From assembly GCA_018136815.1 (NCBI GenBank), contig CM030936.1:6189505-6253504 (forward strand): a DNA stretch of 64,000 nucleotides, read 5' to 3'. The position numbers and the translations under genes were made by a program. The notes below the pieces were generated by a model. The model was not told the origin of the DNA. It was given only the letters and a program-made list of their open reading frames with translations, and did not search any database. Positions 41,601 to 51,367 of this stretch are shown here, one piece after another (the stretch's first letter is position 1; the number at the start of each line of letters is the position of its first letter). This DNA is from Isochrysis galbana (taxonomy: Eukaryota > Haptophyta > Isochrysidales > Isochrysidaceae).

Positions 41601-44110
41601 TGCGGATATCGAGGGATGGCAAATGCGGCAGGAAGTCATTTCCGACGAAGAAGCAGAGAAAGATGAAGTCGTCAATGAGCCGCTCCAACGACCAGCCTCC
41701 TGCGACACAGCCAAAGTCCACACCCGATGCGGGTGGAGCGAATTCCTTCTCAAGGTATTCGCGTAGGACGTGAATATGGAGCCACTGGAATGGGGTAGTC
41801 GCGGACCCTTCAGCTGCAGGGCCGGCAGTGTCGAGGACGCCACCCCCGGTGTGCGCATCCTCGAGCGCCTTCTCCATCTCGGCCTCAATCCTTTCGCCAA
41901 GGGTCTGCTGCGCCGTCCTATTCCCACCTGACGGCAGATTGGCATAACGGTTGGGGCAAGAGGCAGGCTCCTTGAGAAATCTTGCGGGTGACACTTTGAT
42001 TGCACGCATGCATCTTCCGAAGCCTCACCTCCAGCGGAGCCGACAAACTCTCGGAGGATGGCAAAGTGCGGCTCGTGGGTGGCCAAGGAGAGCATGATGA
42101 GATCGGCATCCAGCCCATGCAGTGCATGACGGGTGTTCGGGTCGTAGCCGGCCTATGGGCCACGCGGGGCGTGAGGAACAAGGGCGCCAAAGAGCGGCAG
42201 GAGAAGCTGGAGGGGGCAGAAATGCGGGTGGGGTGGGGGAGAACATGCGCAAATCGACTCGCACTGGCCGACGGTGCACCACAAGGATGCCATCACCTGC
42301 TGGCGTTGCTGTCGGATGAACTCCATTATTTTGTGCTCGCCCTCACCCGGCACGGAGCCATCAGATAGGATCACCTGCTCGGTAAGCACGTATCGAGGAA
42401 GGTTAACTAGAAAAGACCTTGCTTCCGGAGGAGAGGCCATACGAATGCATTCCTAGAGATGTTTACAAGCGTGCACACATGCCAGCACACCTTGATTCCC
42501 TTCCATCCAGGGTCGGTGGTGAGCTTATGATGGATGAACGCTCGCAGGTGGGTGGCAAGACGGTCCATGAATGGAGTTCCGGGAGTGATGACGTTCGAGT
42601 CGAAGGCGGGGGCCTCCTTACGAGGGGGCACCTGAAAGACAGGCCATAAAGTTCACAAAAACCCGCGCACGTGGATGGGGCGGAAGTCTGACACTGCTTG
42701 CAAGGGCAGCTTCATCATCCCATATTGTCAGGGTGTGACCACGCGGGATAGACCGCAGAAGGTCGAGCAGCCGTCACACAGCGATGCAAAGCACAAGCAC
42801 TAACCTCTCGACCATCAGCCTCCCATGCCTGTCTGAGCTTCTCCTCCTCCGCCTCTCTCTCTTCCGCTTCTTGTGCGGAGCGGAAACGCCGAGCGCGCTG
42901 CTGGTTCATCTTAGCGCGCGGTGCCACCCCGTCGATAGCCATAAAGAGAAGCTTGCGGGGCCGCGCGGCGGCGAAGACGCGCTCGAGGTAATAGGTCACC
43001 GCCAGGTTCATGTCATCCTCTGTCTCTGGCGGCGGCCTGCAGAGCGTGCGGGACGCGTTGTGAGCAATTGCACCCATGAGGACTCAGGAGAAGACGGACC
43101 AAAACGAGAGGTGGTTTGAAGGGGAAAGATGGTAAGGGCAATGGAATTGAGAAAAATGTGTGGCGAAAATTAGAGAAAGGAAGCACGAAAGGAAGAGGAA
43201 AGGGGGGATGTGCACAGAGACGAGCGTTCGCGCGGTGAGTACGCAAGTGCACCTGCCCTCGGGCGTGACGCATGGCGGACACCGCCGGGCATTTACCGGT
43301 CGGAGTCCGACCATACTCGAATCGGATCAGGGCGATAGCAGGGTAGGGGAAAGGTGGCAGACACCGCCGGGCATTTACCGGTCGGAGTCCGACTATACTC
43401 GAATCGGATCAGGGCGATAGCAGGGTAGGGGAAAGCTAAAGGGAGAAGGGGACAGAAAGCGAGCGCAAGGAGCGTGCAGGCGGGGATGGCGTAGAGGGAG
43501 CAAATGGGAGAAGGAGAGGGAGGGGGGGCGCGAAAAGGGTGGGAAGAGGCAAGGCAAGTAGGAGTTAGAGGGAGAGGGGGGGTGGGGTCGGGATGCAAGA
43601 GGGTAAGGGAAGCTGCAGGGAGAGTGAGAAGTGGAGACTAGCCAACGTACAGCAGCAGCAGCAGCAGAAGCGCGCACCGGTCCTCTGGGTGCGACGCCGG
43701 GTGAATAATCCCATTCATATCGAGGTAGAGGTTGTCAAACTCGAATCCATTCGGGTTGGGCAGGGAGGTATCGACAGGGAGACGCTCTCCCTCCTCAGTC
43801 CAGCCAGCGCGTTCCTCCACGCAGTCGGAGACCACCTTTGGGTACTTCGAGACCAGCCACTTGTAGAAGGCTGAGAGTGGCAGGGACAGAGAGAAAGAGA
43901 GAGTGAGGAAAAAGGGGAAGAAGGGGGGGGTGTGGATGGAGCGAGCTCTGTGGGGGGAAGGAGAAGAGGAAGGGAAGAGAGAGCCGGAGGAGGGGATGCG
44001 GCGGGCGAGTGGGGGTGGGAGGGCAGGAGGGGGGGAGAGAGGGGGTGCCGTGGGAAGAGGGGGGGAGGGCGGGAAGGGAGGAGAGGGAGGCGAACACCCG
44101 GCACGCCCAT
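38677..44110 (-). CDS. XRN2: XRN2/Rat1-type 5'-3' exoribonuclease
   Basis: Nuclear 5'-3' exonuclease for RNA turnover and transcription termination. Exons on the minus strand: 44110-44098 (MGVP), 43870-43678, 43036-42805, 42631-42491, 42374-42297, 42152-42029, about 42009-41323, 41099-40998, 40817-40602 and 40458-38677. Signatures: [45 protein letters not shown] (DGV metal ligand), [92 protein letters not shown]. Unusual parts are an R3H-like exon (40817-40602) and, in the last exon, a 48-residue stretch like the C-terminal tail of cysteinyl-tRNA synthetase, before a Pro/Gly-rich tail with GAPRPPP repeats. The join between exons 6 and 7 needs either a 35-nt intron or a frameshift. Confidence 0.88.
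43278..43441. repeat. 82-bp tandem duplication in an XRN2 intron
   Basis: GACACCGCCGGGCATTTACC begins at 43278 and again at 43360, and each unit runs to GGGTAGGGGAAA. The copies differ by only a few bases. The repeat lies inside intron 2 (43677-43037), the longest intron of the gene. Confidence 0.85.
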
Positions 44111-45169
44111 CGCGCGCGCGGCGACGGTGACGGGCGCAGAAGTCGGTCATAAGGAGACTCCTACTTTATTCTTATCTGAATGAAATATACAAATATACTC
44201 TAGAGTACACGACTCTAGTAGACTCTCTTTCCATCAGAGTTTTCTTGTTGTGTGAGTATAACCTTAGTGCTGAGGAACCGAAGCCCTTCGACGGCAACGG
44301 AGCCCCTACCCCGAGATGGGGGTAAGCGCGGTAGGCGCATGGCTCGTCGGGTGTATGTGGCTAGGGGTGCTAGATGCTACGATCTAGATAAAGCACAACT
44401 ACACAACTACAACTACAACCCTAGCCCTAGGTGTGAAACGTGAAACACAGGAACAATGTGTTTCTACGGACGTCAAAAACAGTGATTTTCACCGTGTTTC
44501 TAGGAGACCCCTGTGTCCGGAATAGAGGGCGCGCGCGCGGTGAGTGAGCGCGCGAGCGAGGCCATAGCATAATCAATCCCGCAATCCCGCCCTCCCGCCA
44601 CCTGCCACCTGATTGCCCGGCCTCCCACCTCCCACCTAAGCAAGAGAGAGAGAGAGAGAGGTGACTGGCGGAGTGGAGTGGCTGTGGCTGTGGGCGTGGA
44701 CTGGGACTCTAATGATTGTTGAGACAGGGGCGGATGGGGCTCTCCAGGGCTCCAGGGGCCAGGGGCGACCGTGATCACGGAGGGCTGAGCACAAAGAGCA
44801 CTGGGGCAGGAGGGAGGCTGTCTAGTGTCTAGGCCTTGGCAGAAATATCCACAAAATCGGACCCAAATATCCAGCAAAAATATCCACAAAATATCCAGCA
44901 ATTTACCCAAATATCCAGAAAAATATCCAGTTGAACTGGCCAGTTGTGCGCTATAAATACCGCTAGCATGCCCGCGCGGTATTTTCGATTTTCGAGCCCG
45001 TTACACGTCTATCTACGTCTACCTCACATACACCATCATCTCACACCACTTGTAGACGATTGGTCTATAGCTATAGCTGCTGCAATTTTTCACATAGACA
45101 TGCCTACATTTGAAGTTTGATACTTGGTACTTGGCACTTGCACGTCGCACGTCACACGTCACACATCAC
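44111..45169. other. Region 5' of XRN2, no gene seen
   Basis: Contains the XRN2 upstream region, an AT-rich block near 44170-44240 with TCTAGAGTACACGACTCTAG-like inverted sequence, and 44838-44935 with about seven AAATATCCA units. A similar AAATATCCA cluster occurs at about 58.79 kb. No coding domain. Confidence 0.45.
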
Positions 45170-45228
45170 GACTGCTAGCGTTTGCTGCGATTGTATCGCA
45201 ACATCATTGACGCTTGAACTTGGTCTAC

Positions 45229-45247
45229 TAAAGAGCTATCACGGTTC
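45229..45247. repeat. 19-bp target-site duplication, left
   Basis: TAAAGAGCTATCACGGTTC, identical to 46385-46403. It is part of the interrupted hAT reading frame. Confidence 0.85.
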
Positions 45248-46384
45248 AAAACTATTGTTATAGTTTGAACTATGGAGCGTGCCGCGACCGCTCCCGAGCC
45301 CCAGGCGACCCTCGCCACCGCGCCCCACCTGGGACGCCCCATGCCGCCCGAGGCGGCTCGTCAGAAAGCCCTCTCAGAGCCCATCCAACCCATCCAAACC
45401 ACACCCGCGCAGGCGCGCGGGGTGGCGAGCACTGGCACCGAACAGGTTGCCACCATGGCTCTGCGTAGCATGCAGGGGGTCTTTGAGACCCCCTCCAACA
45501 GTGGGAAACCCTCCCACCCCAAGAGCACCTCATGTGGGAGGGCAGCTCTGCTGCCCTCCTCATGGTGAAAACCTCTACCATCAGTGCACCCATCATGGGA
45601 GGGCACTTCACAACCATCAATCTTCCCAGGAGAGCACCCCATGCCTCTATTTCCCAACTTGTTGACACACTCGTTTTCTTCACCCCACTCTTGTGGGCCA
45701 CAAGTACCTACAGCTCAGTGCCCTGCCTTGGGCCCTCTCTCAACACTAGATTCCCTCTCCCACTCCCCCTTCACACCACAACCAACCCGCCAAACAGCAC
45801 GAACCCCCTCACCCTCTGTTTCAAGCACCAAAAATTTCAACTCAAGACCCATGTTGATACACCTATCGTTTTCACCCCACTTTTGTAGGCCACAAGTACC
45901 TACAACTCAGTGCCCTTTGGGCCCTCTTCCAATACTTGAATCCCTATCCCACTCCCTCTTCCATCTACAACCAACCCAAGAAGCACAAACCCCCTCGTTC
46001 TCTGTTTCAAGCACCAATAATTTCGACTCAAGACAAGAGGGAGGACATGTCTTGAGGCGGCGTCGCTGCCCATGCCTAGCGCAAGGGTATAGCGCCCCCA
46101 CTCAGACATCTCCTTCCCCACAGCTCCTCTCTGAGGAGTTGCTCCTCTCCCTCCCATTAGGCCCCCTTGCCTGCGAGACCAGAACAGGATCCTGGCGTAG
46201 GGGGCTGTCTAAGTGTGGAGGGAGGGGCGCTCTGGCTAGCGCAGGTAGAAAGCTAGTGAGGAGCTGGGTGGCATAAGGGGGGAAGGGTGCTTGCGCTTGC
46301 CGCGGCAGGGTGTCCTGTCTTGAGTGAGCGCTAGTCCCGTTCCTTTGCCGCGCCGCGACCCATAAAAATTTGTTAAAAATAAAA
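45248..46384 (+). mobile_element. MERA-family retroposed element, full copy
   Basis: 1137 bp between perfect 19-bp direct repeats. It starts AAAACTATTGTTATAGTTTG, then ATGGAGCGTGCC opens a 98-codon frame (MERAATAPEPQATLATAPHL...). Two perfect hairpins follow: GGGGGTCT/AGACCCCC at about 45475-45494 and GAGGGCAGC/GCTGCCCTC at about 45537-45557. It ends in ATAAAAATTTGTTAAAAATA then AAA, an A-rich tail. Long variable target duplication, A-rich 3' end and no terminal inverted repeats are the hallmarks of target-primed (LINE-type) retroposition of a non-autonomous RNA. No reverse transcriptase is encoded, so machinery would have to come from elsewhere. A tail-free interpretation (segmental duplication) does not explain the matched 19-mers. 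Confidence 0.78.
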
Positions 46385-46403
46385 TAAAGAGCTATCACGG
46401 TTC
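46385..46403. repeat. 19-bp target-site duplication, right
   Basis: Same 19 bases as 45229-45247. On the minus strand it encodes the NRDSSL residues of the hAT relic. Confidence 0.85.
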
Positions 46404-46587
46404 GCACCAAACGAGCACTGGAGTAATGAGAAGACACGTTCACAAGCAGCTGAATTAATTGGGACCGAGACAAAAAGCAATCCTAGCTGCTTGTGCCCAC
46501 ATAGGGAAGCGTTTGTGATGCGATGCCCACCATTTGCCATTTGAGCACCGATGTAGTTAGTAAAGTCGCCGACATCCGACATCTCCG

Positions 46588-47199
46588 GATGATTGGGTCA
46601 GTGTTGTGATTCCCTCCCTTTTCGCAGTCCCCCCCCCCACCTTCCGCAGCTCTCCTCCCTCCCCTCTCTCCATTCCCTGTTTTCCCGGGCCAAGCCGGGA
46701 AAAATATGTGAATGTGAGGGAGAGTTGGGTCAGTGTTGGGATTTCACCCCCCTCCCCCCTCGGCAGTTTCTTTCCCCCCCCTCCGCTGCTCCCCCCCCCC
46801 CCCTCCGCTGCTCCCCCCCCCCTCCACTGCGCACGATTGGTAGGGGTTTCCACCATGGGGGTGGCAGCAGGACTGCCCTCCTCCATGGGGTGCCCTTGGG
46901 TGTTTGTCTCTCCAGGAGAGGGAGGTGGTGTTTGGTGGGGAGAGGGGGATTTGGAGAAGATGATGTCCAGAGAGCTCTGGTGGGCCTTGCTTGGGCTTGA
47001 CTCGGACGGGTCGGTCGGGCCTGGTTGGCCGGGGCCGGGGAGCGGGCGGAGGTCGTGCGCTTGTGCGCAGGGGCTGGTGGCGCAGCGGGGTTGGCTCCCT
47101 CGGCCCTCGGCGGGGCGCGGGGGGGGGGGGGGGCTGGGGAGGGGAGGCGGGCGGCGCGCGCTCCATCGTCCATCGTCAAAAAACTATAACAATAGTTTG
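46588..47199 (-). mobile_element. MERA-family element, inverted copy
   Basis: The minus strand starts AAACTATTGTTATAGTTTTT at about 47199, then reaches ATGGAGCGCGCGCCG (MERAPPASPPQPPPPP...). It continues through GGAGGGCAGTCCTGCTGCC and CATGGTGGAAACCCCTACCA, matching 45535-45580 of the full copy in order. The middle is strongly diverged and contains long C/G runs and a duplicated GGGTCAGTGTTGGGATT-type block. The 3' end near 46588 touches the hAT relic. No target duplication identified. Confidence 0.65.
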
Positions 47200-48375
47200 C
47201 GCACGCTCAGTTCTAAGGTGGGCCCGCGTCCGGCACTTCTTTCAACTGCTGCGCACATACATGCGGTATTACCATCTGAAACCTGCACGTTTGGGGGGTC
47301 CTTTAAGTAGAACTTATACCGTCCACATGGGGGGCACTTGCAAAAAAACAACCAAACCTGAGGTTGCACCCTCTTTTTCCTACATATTTTGGCCGACCCC
47401 TAGGGGTCATTTTTGAGATTACATCCTTTGTTTTGGTTCGGGGGGGGGATCGGGTTTCTCACGGTATGGTGCCGCTTTACGGTTCGCTTGGGGGGTCGCA
47501 TTTTTTACCCCGTGTTCACTAGAATCGGCGGGTGACGGGGTCGAATTTAATTTAAATCGCGGACTTGTATGGTAAAAACGTCGTACGTGTTCATGTAAAA
47601 GAAAACTCTACAGTTGGTGCGCTGGCGGCTGATCTCACTCATCTCAACCGCTTGGCCGTTAGGGAGATCCACAGATCCGCAGCCGACGCGATCTCTCGGG
47701 CCGCTCGAGCATCTCAGATCTCAATCTGAGTGGTGGACTCCCTTCTGGCGATCGCGAGCGCCTCATCGCTCGAATGGCGGAGAATCTGTCCTCCTTCAGT
47801 TGGTATCTGCGTTGCAGGCCATCCGGCTTTGACCGGCCACCATCTCGGCGTCCTTAGCCCGGCGCTCCGTCGGTGATCCCGATCTCCTCCCACCGAGATT
47901 CGAACAGTCCCCAAGCGCCTAAAGCGGCGTGGGCTGCGAGATCGGCGAGGTGCATTAGGATCTCCCCATGCGAGATGATGGCGGACGGGAGAGAGAGAGC
48001 CCCTACTGAATTCCGTGGCCGGTGGGGGGCGGCGAAAGCTCCGCGAAATAGATCTCTCTGTACGGGGGACGAGGAGAGAGAAGAAGGAAGGGGTCGTCCC
48101 GGTGAGAGAGAGAGAGAGGGCGGCGGAGAGAAGGAGCAGGAAAGAAGAGAGTGTAGGGGAGAGAGCGCGGGACGAGAGATGGGGGGGGGCTCGCCCTTTG
48201 TTTCTCTCTCTCCTCTCTTCTCTCTCTCTTCTCTCTCTCTTCCCTCTCTTCTTCTCTCTCTCTCTCTCTTTCGGCTCGTCCCCTGGTCCATCAGAGAGAA
48301 TAGAATTCTCCTCGTCAGTTAAGGTGCTGTCCCAGCTCGTTCGTCCGAATCCGAAGAAGAGATATGGAGAGGAAG

Positions 48376-48380
<5 letters not shown>
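47200..48380. other. No recognised gene
   Basis: 47285-47480 has G-runs and the phrase GACCCCTAGGGGTC, a perfect 14-bp palindrome at about 47395. 48080-48280 is GA/CT-rich. No domain found on either strand. Confidence 0.45.
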
Positions 48381-48418
<38 letters not shown>

Positions 48419-48454
48419 CGTCGTGAGGTCCCGAGAGGTGAGAGAGGAGAGAGG

Positions 48455-48519
<65 letters not shown>
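48381..48519. repeat. (GA)n and (CT)n pair able to form a long hairpin
   Basis: About 36 bases of GA repeats (48381-48416) are followed after roughly 43 bp by about 60 bases of CT repeats (48460-48519). The two are complementary, so a transcript or single strand through here could fold into a long stem. GA-rich DNA then continues to about 48855, 5' of the cyclin gene. Confidence 0.8.
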
Positions 48520-48520
<1 letters not shown>

Positions 48521-49325
48521 GGGTGGGGAGAAAGCAGAAGGCAGAGGAGGAGAAAGAAGGGGAAGGAGCAGAAGAGAAGAGAGTACCAGGGAAGAAGGCT
48601 GAAGATTTCTTTGGGAGGGAGGGAGTGGGGGAGGAGGGGGTACTAAGAAGAGAGGGAGAGGGAAAGAGGGAGAGGGAGAGGGGGGAGAGGGGGAGAGGGG
48701 GAGGGAGAGGGAGAGAGAGAGGGAGAGAGAGGGAGAGAGGGAGAGGCAGGGGGGAGAGGGACGAGAGAGAGAGGGACGAGAGGGAGAGAGGGAGAGAGGG
48801 ACGAGAGGGGGGGGTGGGGGGGAGTGAGGGGAAGGGAGGGAGAGAGAGAGAGCGGGACAGTAGTAGTACCTCGGGAGAGCGCGCTCGCGGGATGGCGCCC
48901 TCTCGTTGGAACTGGCGTTCCTCTCGCGCGTCCTCCAAAAGGATGGAGGAGCCCATGCCCTTTCAGTCCTCTCGCTGGTCCTCTATGCGCTCTTCCACTC
49001 GTTCGGCCGATGGTGCCCCTTCGCCTTCCATAGCGGATGCCTCAGCCCCATTGAATGAGAGCGAGAGCACGCCATCTCTTTCAACTGAGACGGTGCTCTC
49101 TGTGGCCTATGTCCTTTCCCAACACGTGCTGCAAGGCGACAAGAGCCGGAGAGAGCGGCCCTCGCACACACCTCCCTCCGTCCTCGATGAGCGCCATTTC
49201 TCGCTCGGAGAGCCGTTCTTGGTTGATCTGGCAGAGGAGGCTCTCGACAGCTTTTCTCATGGTGCCGCCACCCGCTCTGCGTGCTTGCCGTTCACCCGTT
49301 GCCGTGCTGCGAACCTGATCTCCTT

Positions 49326-50036
49326 ATGGAAAATCGTGCACAACCTGAGACGCAACCAGCCTGCATCACTCTTGATGAATACGTCACTCACCGCTTTGCT
49401 GTCCCTCTTGCAGAACTTAGGGGCCAGGGGGCCACTAGACAGCTTCTAGTCCAAGCCGAGCTCAGCGCGCTACTTGTGTGCATCTGCACAAAACTGCGCT
49501 TTAGTGACGGGATTATCGTCATGGCGCTCCTCCTCATTGAGCGCATGCTGCGTCTCAGCTTCGAGCTGACTCTCAGCAACGTGCGGCCCACGCTGGTCAC
49601 TGCGCTCAACATTGCGGCAAAAGTCTTTTCAGACGAGGTGAGTAGCACGTTGCATGGCCGGATCGCGAGACGGGCGCCTGGCTTGCCCGTCCGCTCACCG
49701 GAAGCTCGCTACTCATACCCTTCACATTCCATCGGGCTGCAGCACCTTTCAAGCACTGGCATGTCGTACGCAATCCCCGAGCTGCACATAGCCTACTTGG
49801 CCGAGATGGAGTTGGAGATGCTAAGCGTGCTCGACTGGGACATTACACCCTACGACTGGAGCACGTATGCTGCCTACACCGCCGAGCTCCAGTCACTATA
49901 CAAGTCCAAGGCTCACTTCATCGCGCACCTTCGCATGTGGTTTGGGAGGGACCTCAATACTGTTGCCGCGCGAAATGGGATCCGATCCGAACATCTTGAC
50001 TTTGAAGACTACGATTTTGTGAGGGGCTGCATGTGA
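49326..50036 (+). CDS. Cyclin-like protein (Pho80/cyclin-Y type box)
   Basis: Regulatory subunit that would bind a cyclin-dependent kinase. Two exons, 49326-49637 and 49743-50036, with donor GTGAGT and acceptor GGCTGCAG, give 201 residues. The 105-nt intron is a multiple of three and stop-free, so a retained-intron form would also be open. ELSALLVCICTKLRFSDGII, ALLLIERMLRLS and NVRPTLVTALNIAAKVFSDE make cyclin helices 1-3. HLSSTGMSYAIPELHIAYLA, EMELEMLSVLDWDITPYDWS is the helix 4-5 region with the ELEML/LDWD pattern of Pho80-like and cyclin-Y proteins. Upstream, 48892-49300 has another open frame (ERHFSLGEPFLVDLAEEALD) in a different frame that could be a 5' exon, so the true N-terminus is uncertain. 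Confidence 0.75.
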   Translation: MENRAQPETQPACITLDEYVTHRFAVPLAELRGQGATRQLLVQAELSALLVCICTKLRFSDGIIVMALLLIERMLRLSFELTLSNVRPTLVTALNIAAKVFSDEVSSTLHGRIARRAPGLPVRSPEARYSYPSHSIGLQHLSSTGMSYAIPELHIAYLAEMELEMLSVLDWDITPYDWSTYAAYTAELQSLYKSKAHFIAHLRMWFGRDLNTVAARNGIRSEHLDFEDYDFVRGCM

Positions 50037-50590
50037 TCCCTGAAGCCTGCGCCTTTGAGCAGCTAGTCAACGCACCGGCTTGCGTTGGCCCGCTACGCTC
50101 TAAGGCCCACGCACGTGGCGTGCGCCTCCCCGCGCGCACCCTCATTGACGAGTGCCAGCCCGCACCATTCCGCTGGTTGCGTGCAGGCACCATGACGCGG
50201 CTCCAATACCGTTGGTTCCCAAGGGCGTGCATATTTCGGCTTCACCGCTTACGCGGTGCCGGCGTGCATCCCACTTTTCTTGGCGTTTTATTTTCAATCG
50301 CTGCGCTCCACATCGCAATTACTGGATGCGTCCGAACACATGTGAAGTGCTTCCTTGCGAGAGCTTTTGGTGATGTACGGCATCCCCCTTTTCCACGCTC
50401 CTGACGGAGCCGTAAGAACACGCGGCTTTGACCTGGCTCCTGGCTGCCGTTACTTTTCGGATACCCCTCACGTCGCTTCAATTTTTTTAGGCATGCTTTG
50501 TGCAGTTCAAGGGATCAAAGCGTCGGTCTTAATCTAGAAACAAATGAGCCATCCTTCTACCACCCTGAATGTTTTGGCTCATATTCATAT
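50037..50590. other. Cyclin 3' flank, no gene seen
   Basis: Short frames only. Probably contains the cyclin 3' UTR. Confidence 0.45.
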
Positions 50591-51070
50591 GGCGAGATAA
50601 AACTATTGTTATGGTTTCAGCGGTGGAGCGCGCGCCGACCGCTCCCCTTTCCCAGCCCTCTGCCGTCACTGAGAAGGCAAGAGCATTTGCATTCGCCACC
50701 TCCTCAATGAAAAGGCTTTGCATTCGCCACCTCATACAAAGGACAAAGGCGAAGAGCGCGCGTCCGAATTCGCACCCCCGCCCCCCGCTCGCAACCGCTG
50801 CTTTTTTTCTTTCTCATACGAAAGCAAAAAGAGGGATTTTGCAACGGTTGAAACAGCGGGCAGCGGGTTACAAGACGTGCTCCGCCTCTGTCGCAACGGA
50901 GTGCCAACCGTCTCGCAAAAGGACAACTGCGGCAGAAACATAAGATTTTCGAGGTTGAAACTTTGGAGTTGGCGGGAGCTATGAGCTATCGCCCTGACTG
51001 AGAGAGGGGAGAGCGGAGAGCGCCCCGCCGGGAGAGATGCTGACCCGCCCCTTCAAAACAAAAACACATT
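50591..51070 (+). mobile_element. MERA-family element, short copy
   Basis: Begins AAACTATTGTTATGGTTTCA then GTGGAGCGCGCGCCGACCGC, with the frame VERAPTAPLSQPSAV (the MERA start codon is GTG here). A direct repeat TTGCATTCGCCACCTC occurs at about 50687 and 50718. It ends near CAAAACAAAAACACATTC, followed by TGAGCGTTAGTAC as after the 3.1-kb copy. The hairpin block present in the other copies is missing. Confidence 0.6.
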
Positions 51071-51126
51071 CTTGAGCGTTAGTACCTCTACGACTCTCAC
51101 TAGACTTGCACTAACTAGGGCGTCGA

Positions 51127-51275
51127 AGCAGATAGCCAGATATCTAGATATCTAGCTATCTAGGCCGATATTTCACTATCTACTATCTACTTGTAACTAG
51201 ATAGTGCCGAGGCACTATCTACTTGTAACTAGATAGCAATCGGCCGCAAGCTAGATATTTAGTAGATAGTTACCT
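51127..51275. repeat. Nested inverted and direct CTATCTA repeats
   Basis: A 23-bp unit ACTATCTACTTGTAACTAGATAG-type sequence occurs at 51182-51204 and 51214-51236. The junction TAGATAGTGCC, GA, GGCACTATCTA is a perfect 11-bp inverted repeat. AGATATCTAGATATCTAGCTATCT just upstream is also nearly self-complementary. No coding function. It lies directly beside the b561-like duplicate. Confidence 0.75.
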
Positions 51276-51367
51276 CCTCAATTAAGGCTTACAGACACAC
51301 AGACAAGCGTCAGGCGTACATTGTGCGGGCAAGACTGCCATGCCCGAGCCATATGGCTCGCGGCTAG

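Larger units (their letters stand above)
45170..46582 (-). pseudogene. hAT transposase C-terminal relic, split by an insertion
   Basis: The minus strand from 46582 reads PINSAACERVFSLLQ, the hAT dimerisation-domain hallmark, then CSFGANRDSSL, where it is cut by the element at 45248-46384. After removing the element and one copy of the 19-bp duplication, the frame continues VDQVQASMMLRYNRSKR and stops at about 45171, as hAT proteins normally end. The N-terminal transposase (catalytic RNase H-like part) is absent. The right side at about 46585 meets an inverted MERA copy. The relic is not functional. Confidence 0.8.

Noticed and set aside
44110-44110. XRN2 starting inside the second exon
   Set aside because: The 13-nt first exon ATG GGC GTG CCG G joins in phase to CC TTC TAC and gives the universal MGVPAFYKWL start.
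45248-47199. The two MERA ends at 45248 and 47199 as terminal inverted repeats of one DNA transposon
   Set aside because: The 19-bp duplication closes the first copy at 46384, and hAT sequence lies between. The two ends belong to two separate, oppositely oriented copies.
48315-48956. 213-codon minus-strand frame rich in SLSLSP
   Set aside because: Reads through GA/CT repeats; purely low complexity.
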